A stretch of DNA of 64,000 bases from Methylocystis echinoides (GCF_027923385.1 NZ_BSEC01000001.1:2120501-2184500); one strand, 5' to 3'. Positions 26,284 through 35,339 are shown, counted from the first letter of the stretch. Made by a program: numbers and translations. The notes: generated by a model not told the origin, from the sequence alone.

Positions 26284-26711
26284 TGATTAGCCCCCCAACC
26301 GACCGCAAAAAGTTTTGCGTCGCGCCCACTGGGGCGCAGGCCATTATTCTCACGCACGTGTAAGAAAGTGGCAATCACAATAATGAAAGTGGAAATTGGT
26401 CGCTTAGCATAGATCGCATTTGGATACGTGCCGTCACAGGCCGGTCTGGGCTACTGGACGTGCGGCTCACCGCTGCGCCGACTGACCTATTGGGGAAGCC
26501 CTGTGCTGCGATGCAGAAATTGCGATATTCGGTCCCCCGTTCGGATGTCGCCGCCTGCCCCTGCGGGCCTGCTGCGACCCGCTGGTGCAACACTTATGAT
26601 GCTCAATGCCTTGAAAGCGGGCTGCCGGAGCCTTGACCTTTGTGCTGCTGATATTAGGGTGTTAGAAAAATACCACTTGGATGGCTGGTGCAGAGCGACA
26701 GGGGCGGCGCG
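26284..26711. other. Intergenic region between divergent exported enzymes
   Basis: About 430 bp separating the BBE oxidoreductase gene from the CDP-DAG-pyrophosphatase-like gene. The part from 26340 to 26420 is AT-rich and likely carries promoters. Frames of 60-140 codons exist but none has a credible ribosome site or domain. Nothing else is recognised. Confidence 0.4.
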
Positions 26712-27683
26712 ATGGCGACAGGGAAATTGGAAACTGATTTGGTGGAAATGCAGTCGGATAAAGACAACGGAGTTAAAAGAAGAGACTTCATCAAGCTTTC
26801 GGGAGCTGCTGTAACCACCGGACTGACGGGACTGGGCGTCGACGAAGCTGTCGCGGGTCGACGGTCGACATGCAATGACGGGTCGGCGACGGCCTGGTGC
26901 GAGCAAAAAACCTTTCGCCCGAGCCTATGTGGCGACACGCGCGACACCGACACACTTTGGCAAAAGGCGCAAGGTTGCGTGAGCGCGCCTGATCCGAGTT
27001 GCCGCACCGTGCCGGGCTCCAATAGCGATTACGTCGTCGTCAATGGATACGTGAAGGGCAATGATTACCTGCTGCTCGCGCTGTGCAGGGTGACGGGGAT
27101 CGAGTGTCCCATGATCTGGCAGTCATCGGCGCCGAATTACTGGAAGGGCGCCTGGGAAGGCGCGAAGCTCAACGACCCGAAAAATCCCGTGACATTGCGC
27201 TCGCCCTTCGGGTTTGGGATCAACTCTCGGAACGCGCGGTCCTATCAGCAGTTTCACATCCACATGGCGCCGCTTCTCAGAAGCCCCGTCAACATCATGA
27301 ACCAGCTTGCCAGGGTCCATAATGACATCGGGGCAAAGCCGGAGAAGTGGATCAGCACGGTCATCACGCTCGAAGGCAGGGAGCAGACAAAAACCAACCC
27401 TCCCACTTATGAAAACAGGGTGCGTCCGTATCGTGCGCTCTGGGTTCATTCACTCGACGAAAACCCCTTCGGCCTGCTTTATGACTGGATTGCGAAGCCT
27501 CTCGGCGCGCAGGAGAAGGAGGATCCGGCCGACGTGATGGCCTTCGAAAATCTTATTGTCATTCCCGTCGCGCCGCCAAATACGGGGTTTTACCTGTTGA
27601 ACAGCGACAGAAAGCTCAAAGACGCCACCGGAAAAATTCCAGGCATCGGCTCGATCGACCAGCTCTTCTATTGGGGCACGTAG
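26712..27683 (+). CDS. CDP-diacylglycerol pyrophosphatase (Cdh)-like exported protein
   Basis: A 323-residue protein with the core pattern of Cdh: a PNYWKGAW segment near 142-149, GINSRNARSYQQFHIHMAPLL near 176-196 with a HIT-type H-x-H motif, and a later NLIVIPVAPPNTGFYLLNSD strand pair. Cdh hydrolyses CDP-diacylglycerol to phosphatidate and CMP. Here residues about 20-45 contain VKRRDFIKLSGAAVTTGLTG, a twin-arginine signal, whereas the Escherichia coli enzyme is membrane-anchored; the middle is Cys-rich (about six Cys). The start at 26712 is chosen for the GGGGCGG upstream; ATG codons at 26688 and 26748 are alternatives. The real substrate may be a nucleotide-linked lipid or other diphosphate. 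Confidence 0.65.
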   Translation: MATGKLETDLVEMQSDKDNGVKRRDFIKLSGAAVTTGLTGLGVDEAVAGRRSTCNDGSATAWCEQKTFRPSLCGDTRDTDTLWQKAQGCVSAPDPSCRTVPGSNSDYVVVNGYVKGNDYLLLALCRVTGIECPMIWQSSAPNYWKGAWEGAKLNDPKNPVTLRSPFGFGINSRNARSYQQFHIHMAPLLRSPVNIMNQLARVHNDIGAKPEKWISTVITLEGREQTKTNPPTYENRVRPYRALWVHSLDENPFGLLYDWIAKPLGAQEKEDPADVMAFENLIVIPVAPPNTGFYLLNSDRKLKDATGKIPGIGSIDQLFYWGT

Positions 27684-27911
27684 CCGGCTCTCTCGATACG
27701 CTTCGAGCCCGCGTCCTGTTGGGTTGGGCCACGGGCCGGGGCGCTGCGTCGGGCGAAAATTTTCTGAAATCGGGTCGCCTGTCGCGAGGGGCCGGGCAGG
27801 GGGTCGAGGCGCTTCATCGCGCGGGGAGAGCGCCAAGGGCGACCATTGCTGCAGCAGCGGCGGCCAGGAGGCTCGACAGGACCGGCGGGCCTGCGAGTCC
27901 TTTAATTATAA

Positions 27912-27989
27912 TGGTCGGAGTGGCGGGATTCGAACCCACGACCCCTTGTCCCCCAGACAAGTGCGCTAACCGGGCTGCGCTACACTCCG
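27912..27989 (-). tRNA. tRNA-Pro (anticodon GGG)
   Basis: On the minus strand the acceptor arm CGGAGTG pairs with CACTCCG, followed by A and an encoded CCA. The anticodon arm CTTGT-CTGGGGG-ACAAG gives anticodon GGG, reading CCC and CCU proline codons. The T arm contains GTTCGAATC. Confidence 0.95.
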
Positions 27990-28032
27990 ACGTCGCGCCC
28001 TTATAGAGGCGCCTCGGCGCTCTGGCAACGCC

Positions 28033-28662
28033 CTAACGACGGGTGACTTTCAGCAGGCGCCGGCATTCCGCGATCTCGGCCAGAACCTCCCGCAGCGCCT
28101 CGGCTTGCGGGGTGTCCGCTGGCCGCGCGATCACCATGGGCGCGTGAAAGACCGGCGTCGCCGCCGGGACCGGCGGCGAAGCGGGGGGCGAGAGTGCGGC
28201 GTCCGGGTCCGGCGTGACGCTGATCCGCGGTTCGGGGTCCGGGAGGTCGAGAACAATCTGGGCGGCGGGATCGGGCGGCCGCGGCGCGGTCTCGGCGGTC
28301 GGGGCGGGGGCGGCGGCGGGCGATTCGCCGTTCTGGCGGCGGCGCACCTCGGCGATCACCGCCTCGACGCCCTGTTCCTTGAGAATGCGCTGCACGCCCT
28401 TGATCGTGTAGCCCTCGCGATAGAGCAGATGGCGAATCGCCTCCACCAGTTCGATATCGCGCGGCCGGTAATAGCGCCGCCCGCCGGCGCGCTTGACCGG
28501 GTCGATCTCCTTGAAGCGCGTCTCCCAGAAGCGCAGCACATGTTGCGGCAGGCCGAGCGCGTCGGCGACGTCGCCGATCGTGCGCAGCGACGCGATGTCT
28601 TCCCTGGCTGTCGCGCTTCTGCCGGCCAATTTCGACCCCCGACTCAACTTCGACGGCGACAT
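28033..28662 (-). CDS. MerR-family transcriptional regulator
   Basis: About 209 residues from the ATG at 28662. Residues about 25-95 form the MerR winged helix: [21 protein letters not shown], then [22 protein letters not shown] with the wing arginines and the [14 protein letters not shown] helix. The C-terminal half is Pro/Ala-rich and low complexity, without the Cys residues of metal-sensing MerR proteins, so its ligand is unknown. In many Hyphomicrobiales a gene of this kind sits between ihfA and tRNA-Pro. Here tRNA-Pro is downstream, but ihfA is absent and ctaA diverges upstream. Confidence 0.8.
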   Translation of the reverse strand: MSPSKLSRGSKLAGRSATAREDIASLRTIGDVADALGLPQHVLRFWETRFKEIDPVKRAGGRRYYRPRDIELVEAIRHLLYREGYTIKGVQRILKEQGVEAVIAEVRRRQNGESPAAAPAPTAETAPRPPDPAAQIVLDLPDPEPRISVTPDPDAALSPPASPPVPAATPVFHAPMVIARPADTPQAEALREVLAEIAECRRLLKVTRR

Positions 28663-28780
28663 TACATCGCAGCGCGCCGGAAGACGAAAGTTCCGCCGCC
28701 GGCCCCGCCCTGCGGGTGTGGACAAGCCTCGCCTGCATCCCTTAAGTCCGGTCGAAGATTGAAACCCGGGCAAGCGCGAC

Positions 28781-29890
28781 ATGGAAGACTGGCTCTTATT
28801 CCCGCATCCGGCTCCGGAAGTGCGGCGTCACGCCAATGAGGAGAATGCGACCGCCGTCCGCAACTGGCTCTGGGCCGTGGCGGCGCTGGTGTTTCTCATG
28901 GTGATCGTGGGGGGCGCGACGCGCCTCACCGAATCGGGCCTCTCCATCGTCGAGTGGAAGCCCGTCACCGGCGTCATCCCGCCGCTGTCGCAAGGCGAAT
29001 GGTTGCAGGCCTTCGAGGACTACAAGCAGATTCCGCAATACAAGGAGCTGTTTCCGGACATGGACCTCGCGGGGTTCAAGGCCATCTACGCCTGGGAATG
29101 GGCGCATCGGCTGCTCGGCCGGCTGATCGGCGTGGTCTTCGCTGTTCCGCTGATCTGGTTCTGGGCGACGAAGCGCCTTCCCGATTCCGTCAAGCCGAAG
29201 CTTGTCAGCGTTCTGGCGCTCGGCGCGCTGCAGGGCGGGGTCGGCTGGTGGATGGTTTCCTCCGGCCTCGTCCACCGTACGGAGGTGGCGCAGGAGCGCC
29301 TCGCCATTCACCTCATCATCGCCGCCCTGATCTTCTCGGCCTGTCTGTGGGTCGCGGGCGGGCTCGGGCCGCGCCGCGAGTCGAGCGCGCATGATCGGGT
29401 TTTCAGGCTGCGGGCGACGGCGTTCTTCCTTCTCGCGCTGGTCTTCGCGCAGCTTTTCATGGGCGGCATCGTGGCCGGCCTGCGCGCGGGGCTCGTTGAA
29501 AACACCTGGCCGCTGATGAACGGCGCCTTCATTCCGCCGGCGGACGTCCTGTGGCCCAGTGATCCATGGTGGATCAACATCGTCGACACGCCGGTGACCG
29601 CGCAATTCCTCCATCGCATGATCGCCTATGTGATCTTCGTGGTCGCGGCGTTCCATCTCGGCGATGCGATGATGAACGCCGGCGGCCGGGCGCGCTCGGG
29701 GGCGGTCATCGTCTTCGGGCATGTCGTCGCGCAGATCGCGCTCGGCGTCGCGACCCTGCTGCTCGTCGAGGCGCCTTACGCGGGGACGCCGCATCTGCTG
29801 CTGGCGCTGTCGCATCAGGCCATCGGCATGGCCGTCCTTGCGGTCACGACGCTCCAGGCGCGCCGTCTGTTGAACGATCTCGAAGATTAA
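28781..29890 (+). CDS. ctaA: Heme A synthase (CtaA/COX15)
   Basis: A 369-residue integral membrane protein with about eight helices. It converts heme O to heme A for aa3-type cytochrome oxidase. COX15-type features are visible: [20 protein letters not shown] near 43-62, [19 protein letters not shown] near 104 with a heme-ligand His, [20 protein letters not shown] near 160, [17 protein letters not shown] near 275 and [16 protein letters not shown] near 340. The next gene starts 11 bp downstream, so readthrough into the DUF692 cassette is likely. Confidence 0.95.
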   Translation: MEDWLLFPHPAPEVRRHANEENATAVRNWLWAVAALVFLMVIVGGATRLTESGLSIVEWKPVTGVIPPLSQGEWLQAFEDYKQIPQYKELFPDMDLAGFKAIYAWEWAHRLLGRLIGVVFAVPLIWFWATKRLPDSVKPKLVSVLALGALQGGVGWWMVSSGLVHRTEVAQERLAIHLIIAALIFSACLWVAGGLGPRRESSAHDRVFRLRATAFFLLALVFAQLFMGGIVAGLRAGLVENTWPLMNGAFIPPADVLWPSDPWWINIVDTPVTAQFLHRMIAYVIFVVAAFHLGDAMMNAGGRARSGAVIVFGHVVAQIALGVATLLLVEAPYAGTPHLLLALSHQAIGMAVLAVTTLQARRLLNDLED

Positions 29891-29901
29891 GGACGTCCCA
29901 C

Positions 29902-30801
29902 TTGCAGAACCTTCCCTTTCTCGATCTTCCGGGGCCCGAGTTTCTCAACGCCTTCGGCGCCGTCGTCATCGTGGTGCTGGCGCTGACGGCGCTCGTGATC
30001 CATTTCGCCGACCGCACGGACCCTACGCCGCCGCCCGTGCCGGAGCATCCGGACGCCATGGAGGTCGCCTTCCTGCAGGGCGGCGTCAATCAGGTCATTC
30101 GCACGGTCGTCTATGATCTGGTGCAGCGCGGCTTTGCGACGCTCGCCACGGACGACCGCGTCGAGCCGACCGGCAAGACGCCCCAGCCCGGCGACCTCGA
30201 TGCGGTGGAAGGCTACGTGTTGGCGCTGCTCGCGTCGAAGCCGAAGGCGCATGAACTGTTCGGTAACAGGGCGCAGCGCAAGGCGCTGCTCGCCTTGCTG
30301 GAGCCGGTGCGCCAGCGGCTTGCGGCGCAGGATCTCGTGAAGCCCGACTCCGTCAAGAACTGGCGCCATCGCATGCAGATCTTCGGCGGGCTCGTGCTGC
30401 TCGGCTTCGCCGGCGCCAAGGTCTATGTCGCGCTGAGCAGCGGCAACGCCGATGTGTCCTATCTCGTTTTCCTTTGCGGCGCGTCGATCCTGTCGCTTCT
30501 CGCGCTCGCCTATGTGATGACGCGCAGTCACGCCAGCCGGCGCGGGCGCGCCTGGCTCGAGGCGATGCAACTGGCCTACCGGTCGCGACTGGATGCGGCG
30601 GTCAGCCAGCTCGGCGCCGGGCCGGCGCCGGCGAAGGCCTTCGAAGGCGCCTCGCTGTTCCTCATCGGCCTTTACGGCTTCGCGCCGTTGCGCGGCACGT
30701 CGGAAGGCGCCTTCGCGCGGCATTTCCGCCGCGCCTCCATCGAGAGCGGCGGAAGCTGCGGGTCGAGTTGCGGCGGCTCCTGTGGCGACGGCAGCGCCTG
30801 A
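29902..30801 (+). CDS. TIGR04222-like membrane protein with Cys/Gly-rich C-terminal tail
   Basis: A 299-residue membrane protein. There is an N-terminal helix (AFGAVVIVVLALTALVIHFA), a cytoplasmic region about 40-150 resembling the TIGR04222 domain, two further helices (FGGLVLLGFAGAKVYVAL and VFLCGASILSLLALAYVM), then a tail ending SGGSCGSSCGGSCGDGSA. The tail's three evenly spaced Cys in Gly/Ser context recall substrates of DUF692 enzymes. The DUF692 gene overlaps its 3' end by 20 bp. TTG at 29902 is chosen as start because AAGGA lies about eight bases upstream and the protein then begins just before the first helix. The assignment to TIGR04222 is from memory of the family. Confidence 0.65.
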   Translation: MQNLPFLDLPGPEFLNAFGAVVIVVLALTALVIHFADRTDPTPPPVPEHPDAMEVAFLQGGVNQVIRTVVYDLVQRGFATLATDDRVEPTGKTPQPGDLDAVEGYVLALLASKPKAHELFGNRAQRKALLALLEPVRQRLAAQDLVKPDSVKNWRHRMQIFGGLVLLGFAGAKVYVALSSGNADVSYLVFLCGASILSLLALAYVMTRSHASRRGRAWLEAMQLAYRSRLDAAVSQLGAGPAPAKAFEGASLFLIGLYGFAPLRGTSEGAFARHFRRASIESGGSCGSSCGGSCGDGSA

Positions 30802-31636
30802 CCTCCTTGCCGGCGCGCCCGCGCTCGGATCGGGGCTCGGTTATCGGCCGCCGTTCCGCGCCGATCTCTTCGCCAATCGCGCGCGCGTCGATTTTCTGGA
30901 GATTGTCGCCGATCATTATTTCGACGCCCCGCCCGAAAGGCTGAAGGAGCTCGATCTCCTGCGCGCGCATTTTCCGCTCGTCGCGCATGGGCTCGACCTC
31001 TCCATCGGCAGCGCCGAGGGCGTCGATGTCGCCTATCTTGAAAGACTCGCGCGGCTCATCGACCGCATCGCGCCGCCGTGGTGGAGCGAGCATCTGTGTT
31101 TCACCCGCGCGGGCGGCGTGGAGATCGGCCATCTCGCCGCCTTGCCCCATACGCGGGAAGCCGTCGACGTCGTCGCGCGCAATGTCGAGCAGGTGCGCCG
31201 GCGCATAAGGGCGCCGCTCATTCTCGAGAACGTCACGACGGTCGTGCGCGTGCCCGGCGCGGAGATGGATGAACCGGCGTTTCTCACCGAGGTTCTGGCG
31301 CGCACCGGCTGCGGCTGGCTCTGCGACGTCGCCAATCTCTACACGAACGCCGTCAATCATGGCGTCGATCTCGATGCGACCTTCGAGCGCTGGCCCTGGG
31401 ACCGGCTCGTGCAAATTCACTATGCCGGCGGGCGGTGGCGCGAAGGCGTGCTGATCGACAGCCATGACGCGGCGACGAGCGACGCCGTGTGGAAGCTCTA
31501 CGACCGCATCGTCGCGCGCGCGCCGGTGAAGGGCGCGATCCTGGAACGTGACGAGCGCCTGCCGCCCTTCGCGCAATTGCTGGACGAAGTTGCGCGCGCC
31601 CGCGCGACCCTGCGGGAGCATCGCAGATGGGCCTGA
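30782..31636 (+). CDS. DUF692 family (multinuclear non-heme iron oxidase, MNIO)
   Basis: About 284 residues with the DUF692 TIM-barrel pattern: LGYRPPFRADLF near 18, VDFLEIVADHYFDAPP near 35, VAHGLDLSIGSAEG near 65, WWSEHLCFTRAGG near 100, PLILENVTTVVRVPGAEMDE near 145, CDVANLYTNAVNHG near 180 and VQIHYAGG near 210; these supply the His/Asp/Glu ligands of the iron cluster. Relatives (MbnB, TglH, BufB) oxidise Cys residues of peptides. GTG at 30782 is the likely start, inside the end of the previous gene. The following gene overlaps by 10 bp. The Cys-rich tail upstream is the obvious candidate substrate. Confidence 0.85.
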   Translation: MATAAPDLLAGAPALGSGLGYRPPFRADLFANRARVDFLEIVADHYFDAPPERLKELDLLRAHFPLVAHGLDLSIGSAEGVDVAYLERLARLIDRIAPPWWSEHLCFTRAGGVEIGHLAALPHTREAVDVVARNVEQVRRRIRAPLILENVTTVVRVPGAEMDEPAFLTEVLARTGCGWLCDVANLYTNAVNHGVDLDATFERWPWDRLVQIHYAGGRWREGVLIDSHDAATSDAVWKLYDRIVARAPVKGAILERDERLPPFAQLLDEVARARATLREHRRWA

Positions 31637-32205
31637 TGCAGACGCAGGCGCTGCTCGCCCGTCTCTTCACCGATGCGCGCCTGCGGCGGGCCTTTTTCGA
31701 GTCGCCCGTCGCGACGGCGATGGATTTCGGCCTTGGCGCCGACGAGGCGCAAACGCTGGCCGGGCTCGATCGGCGGGAGGTGTCGGATTTCGCCCGCAGC
31801 CTTCTCGGCAAGCGGGCGCTCGATGCGCGCAAGGCGCTGCCGGCGACGGCGCGGGCGCTGGGGAAGGACTTCGATGCGCTGCTTTTCGACGCCATCGACG
31901 GGCCGCCGGGGCCGCAGCGTCATCGCGGCGACGCGGCCTCGCTGACGGCCTTGCTGGCGGCGCGGGCAGGCGAGCCGCCCTGGGTCGGCGATCTGGCGCG
32001 CTATGAGATGGTCTTCGTCGACGCCGCGCGGCCGGGCGCGTATTTCCGCATGTGCCGCTTCGACTGGCCGGTCGAGGAAATTGCGCGCCGGCTGATGGGG
32101 GGAGGGCGGGTTGACGCGGTCCCCCGTCGCTGCGTCGGCCTCTGGGCGCGTGTCCCGGGCGGGCGTCTGTGGTGGCGGGTGTTCGTGGCGCCGCAGAGGG
32201 CCTGA
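31627..32205 (+). CDS. Putative partner protein of the DUF692 enzyme
   Basis: A 192-residue soluble protein overlapping the DUF692 gene by 10 bp. The N-terminal part (QALLARLFTDARLRRAFFES, then GLGADEAQTLAGLDRREVSDFARSLL) is helical and resembles the small accessory proteins that accompany DUF692 enzymes, some of which bind the precursor. The C-terminal part contains a strand-rich YEMVFVDAARPGAYFRMCRFDWPVEE segment. I cannot name the family. Its coupling suggests it delivers the substrate or is needed for enzyme activity. Confidence 0.6.
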   Translation: MGLMQTQALLARLFTDARLRRAFFESPVATAMDFGLGADEAQTLAGLDRREVSDFARSLLGKRALDARKALPATARALGKDFDALLFDAIDGPPGPQRHRGDAASLTALLAARAGEPPWVGDLARYEMVFVDAARPGAYFRMCRFDWPVEEIARRLMGGGRVDAVPRRCVGLWARVPGGRLWWRVFVAPQRA

Positions 32206-32327
32206 CCCGCCGGCCATCCGCACAGGGACACTCCAGAAAGGATCGCCGATCGTTCGCGCAGCGCGGGGAATATGCCCGGCGCGCGGCCGGGCATGCGGGA
32301 GAGCCGCGCGGCTCCGGGAGAAGGGCC

Positions 32328-32732
32328 TTACGCGCCCCGACGAAAGGCGTGCGCCTCCGCCTGACGACGCTCGGCCACGATATCGACCATGCGCTCGGCG
32401 CCGCGGTCGCGGGCTTCCTGGTTCTGGACCTTCGCCAGCTCCTCGCTGGCTTCCTTGAACTGGGCTTCCGCCTCTTCGATCTGCCCGCGCAGTTCGCTGA
32501 GCGAGGCGAGGATGTTGTCGCGGCGCGCGCGGGCGGCGCGGGCGTAGGTGGGGTAGGCGAAATGGGAAGGATCGTTGATGTTGGCGCGCTGCTCTTCGGT
32601 CGCGATCTCACGCTCGAGCTCGCTCGACATGCGCGTGAATTCGGCGATCATCGTGTTGAGCTGCATGACGCGCCGGCGTTTCTCCTCCGCTTGGAAACGC
32701 TTCAGGCGGACAAGTGTATCCCGCGACTTCAT
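32328..32732 (-). CDS. fliJ: FliJ-like flagellar export chaperone
   Basis: A 134-residue, almost wholly helical protein starting MKSRDTLVRLKRFQAEEKRR, the typical N-terminus of alphaproteobacterial FliJ, followed by heptad-like stretches (LNTMIAEFTRMSSELEREI and LSELRGQIEEAEAQFKEA) forming a two-helix coiled coil. FliJ recycles export chaperones at the flagellar type III ATPase FliI. No other flagellar gene is in the window, and fliI would normally be adjacent, so this copy is apparently detached or lies at the end of a rearranged locus. A simple coiled-coil protein of other function cannot be excluded. Confidence 0.7.
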   Translation of the reverse strand: MKSRDTLVRLKRFQAEEKRRRVMQLNTMIAEFTRMSSELEREIATEEQRANINDPSHFAYPTYARAARARRDNILASLSELRGQIEEAEAQFKEASEELAKVQNQEARDRGAERMVDIVAERRQAEAHAFRRGA

Positions 32733-32943
32733 CCCTTAGACTCCGTTACGCTACGCACATGAAAAACGAACCGTTAATTTCCGCGAGACCTCTTTACTAT
32801 GCATGCTTTAGGTTGCTCGTTTGTTACCGGACTCAAAAATGGCTCCGCCTGTGGCGCCGATGCTACGCCTTATTGTATAGATCAAGCTTTGCCTGTATCC
32901 TTGACGTGCGCTGCGTATTTGCTGCGCGGTTGTGCGTGTCGTC

Positions 32944-33795
32944 ATGCGTTGGGCGTCTGCGTGTCTTTTTTTATGTTTTTGCATCTGCGCGGACCATCCG
33001 GCCAACGCGGGCGCCTGGGTCTATCCCGAGGGCCGCGGCCAGTTGATCCTCACCACACTGCTGGCCGGCGCGCGCAAGGCCTATGGTCCCGACGGCCGGA
33101 TCGTCGCGACGCCGCCATACCAGAAGCTCGAGGCGCGCGCCTATGTCGAGCACGGCCTGACCGATTGGCTGACCTTCGTCGGCGAGGGAAGCGCGATGCG
33201 ATTCAGCGGTGCCGCCGCGTGGTCCTACGATCCGCTGGAGGCGCTCATTGCGGAGGCGAAGGCGGGCCTGCCCCTGTGGCTGCCGCCGGCCACCGCAACC
33301 CGGTATCAGGGGCTCGGCCTTGGCGCGGCCGGCCTGCGGCTGCGGCTTCTCGATGAGGGCGCCTATGTCGTTTCAGCAGAGGCGAGCGTGCGAACGGCGT
33401 CGCAGGCGGCGCGCCGCTTCCTCGACATGCGCCAGCCGCCGCAGGCCGACGCGCGCCTGCTGATGGGGCGGAAATTCGAGCTGTTCGGTCTCGCCGGCTT
33501 TCTCGACACGCAGCTCGGCTTTCGCAGCGGGGGGCAGAACGGCAATGAGTTTCGGCTGGATCTGACGGCGGGGCTAAGGCCCTTCGAGCGCCTGCTCATC
33601 ATGGGCCAGAGCTTCTCGGCCATCGCGCCGCGCGGCGCCCGGACGGGCGCGATCACGGAGCAGAAATTTCAGCTCAGCGCGGTTTTCGAGGCGACGCCGT
33701 CGATCTCGGTTCAGATCGGCCGCGTCGCCGCGCTCGGCGGCGTCAATGCGCCGGCCGAGCAGGGGATCATCAGCGCCATATGGTGGCGCTACTGA
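32944..33795 (+). CDS. Putative outer-membrane beta-barrel protein, unknown function
   Basis: About 283 residues with a Sec signal peptide (MRWASACLFLCFCICADHPANA) and then alternating amphipathic strands: GQLILTTLLAGARKAY, KLEARAYVEHGLTDWLTFVGEGSA, VSAEASVRTAS, QNGNEFRLDLTAGLRPFERLLIMGQSF and a final SAIWWRY aromatic end, typical of a small barrel. No family is recognised. GTG at 32932 is an alternative start four codons earlier. It ends 7 bp from the convergent RlpA-like gene. Confidence 0.6.
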   Translation: MRWASACLFLCFCICADHPANAGAWVYPEGRGQLILTTLLAGARKAYGPDGRIVATPPYQKLEARAYVEHGLTDWLTFVGEGSAMRFSGAAAWSYDPLEALIAEAKAGLPLWLPPATATRYQGLGLGAAGLRLRLLDEGAYVVSAEASVRTASQAARRFLDMRQPPQADARLLMGRKFELFGLAGFLDTQLGFRSGGQNGNEFRLDLTAGLRPFERLLIMGQSFSAIAPRGARTGAITEQKFQLSAVFEATPSISVQIGRVAALGGVNAPAEQGIISAIWWRY

Positions 33796-33802
33796 GTCTC
33801 GA

Positions 33803-34150
33803 TCAGCGCGCCGCGACGGAAAGCGGCTCGACGCGAACATGCGCGACGCCCGCCGAGCGGAAGCCCAGCGCGTCCGCCGCCGTCGTCGACACGTCGATCA
33901 CCCGGCCGCCAATGAAGGGGCCCCGGTCGTTGATGGTGAGGACCACCGAACGATTGTTATGCAGATTGGTGACGCGCACCTGCGAGCCAAAGGGCAGGGT
34001 GCGATGGGCCGCCGTATAGGCGCCGACCCGGCCGCCGCTGGCGGTGCGACCGCCGCTATAATAGGAAGCCTTGCCAACCCAGTCAGCCTGAGCGTTGCAG
34101 GTCATGGCGACAAGCGCGGCGGCGGCCAGAACAGTCTTCACATTCTTCAA
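33803..34150 (-). CDS. RlpA-like double-psi beta-barrel protein
   Basis: About 115 residues: a signal peptide (VKTVLAAAALVAMTCNAQA) followed by the RlpA domain, with WVGKASYYSGGRTASGG, LPFGSQVRVTNLHNNRSVVL, INDRGPFIGGRVIDVSTTAA and an Asp that matches the catalytic aspartate of RlpA lytic transglycosylases (NDRGPF). RlpA cleaves naked glycan strands at the septum in Pseudomonas. The SPOR domain is missing, so this is a short secreted variant. TTG at 34150 is taken as start because AAGGAG lies seven bases upstream. Confidence 0.85.
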   Translation of the reverse strand: MKNVKTVLAAAALVAMTCNAQADWVGKASYYSGGRTASGGRVGAYTAAHRTLPFGSQVRVTNLHNNRSVVLTINDRGPFIGGRVIDVSTTAADALGFRSAGVAHVRVEPLSVAAR

Positions 34151-34554
34151 CAGCACTCTCCTTCTGCGCGCGCGAGCATGCGCGCGTTCCGGCGCGGGTT
34201 CGTGACGTCCGCGCAGCAGGCCTAGTAGAGGCGAGCTGAGGCGAAATAAAGGCACGAAATTTCTTGCCGATCGTGAATATAAACAGTCCGATTTGATCGA
34301 TAAATGGGCGCTATGGTTGTGTGTCTATTGCTGTATGACTTGATTGCCTGGAAGGCGAGTCTATTCAATACCTAAGTTTTCGCGAAAGCGATTACTTCAT
34401 TATCAAGTATTGCTGAAAAATTCGATCGTTATTGCGGCCGTGACAATGCATTCCAGAGCCGTAGGCTTGGCTCTGGATTGTCTGGTCGTTCCGTTTCTCG
34501 CGATGATGGCGAGCGGGGCCGGACGGCGCGGCGCGCGCGCCGATGGGCGCCTCG
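34151..34554. other. Intergenic stretch upstream of the RlpA-like gene
   Basis: About 400 bp. The segment from 34250 to 34460 is clearly AT-richer than the surroundings and probably contains the promoter of the RlpA-like gene. No frame, RNA or repeat stands out. Confidence 0.4.
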
Positions 34555-35133
34555 TCAGGCGGCGGCGGCCGTATGGGCGTGAACGTCCTGACCGCCGTTG
34601 CGCTCCATGATGCTGATGGCGGTCTTTTCCTTGGCGTCGTCCCAGACGCGCGCCCACAGCAGCAGGCCGCCATGCGACATCTGCTCCCTGAGCCATTTGG
34701 CCTCGCGCGCCCCGACGAGCTGGGCGAGGGTGGCGCCGATGAGGCCGCCGCCGCCGCCGATCACAAGCGCCGCCGCGATCGCCGCGCCGAGCGCGCCGCC
34801 GGCCGCCATCACCATGCCGGCGCCGCCGACGGCGCCGATATAGATGAGCGCGCCGATCAGCCCGGCCTTGGCTTCGTTGCGGGCTTCGGGATCGACATAG
34901 ACGCCGCGCGGCGTCGCCGGATTATCCTCCAGCGTCGCGGCGGGCGTGGGCTCGCCCCCCAGTTTCTCGCGCACCGCCCTTTCGGGCGCGAGCAGGCTGA
35001 TGGTCGTCTGGTCGAAACCGTCGGTCAGAAGATCGTCGATCGCGGACTGGAGCTTTTCGAGATTGTCGAAGACGCCGACGACCTCGCGCACCTGCCCGCG
35101 CTGCTCCGGTGTCAGGGCTTGCTGTGTTTCCAT
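34555..35133 (-). CDS. Glycine-zipper membrane protein related to general stress proteins
   Basis: A 192-residue protein. Residues about 15-60 (VREVVGVFDNLEKLQSAIDDLLTDGFDQ...ISLLA) match the N-terminal fold of general stress protein 17M-type domains. The centre has two Gly/Ala-rich membrane segments (IGALIYIGAVGGAGMVMAAG and ALVIGGGGGLIGATLAQLVG). The C-terminal part ends in a His/Ala tail. It is probably an inner-membrane protein linked to stress; no precise function is known. GAGCATCGGCC precedes the ATG without a strong ribosome site. Confidence 0.55.
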   Translation of the reverse strand: METQQALTPEQRGQVREVVGVFDNLEKLQSAIDDLLTDGFDQTTISLLAPERAVREKLGGEPTPAATLEDNPATPRGVYVDPEARNEAKAGLIGALIYIGAVGGAGMVMAAGGALGAAIAAALVIGGGGGLIGATLAQLVGAREAKWLREQMSHGGLLLWARVWDDAKEKTAISIMERNGGQDVHAHTAAAA

Positions 35134-35339
35134 GGCCGATGCTCCCGCGAGCGCGTGGCAAGCGGGCCCGTCCCGGCCGACCGCGCTCCCGCTTTGTTAA
35201 AGGGAGCGGCGCGGCAGCGGTTCAAGCCCTGCAAAGAGTTTAGGCGGCGCGCGGCCAAGCCTTGCGGTCACGGCGCCCCGTCCTCATCTGTGGAGGCTGT
35301 CCGGCGCATGCCCGGCGACGCTTCGATGGAAAGGCCCCC

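Noticed and set aside
26428..26814. 128-codon plus-strand frame upstream of the Cdh-like gene
   Set aside because: It overlaps the real gene in another frame and has no ribosome site or motif.
30782..32205. Methanobactin biosynthesis
   Set aside because: The DUF692 protein fits the MbnB superfamily, but there is no mbnA-like peptide or MbnC; the neighbour is a membrane protein with a Cys tail.
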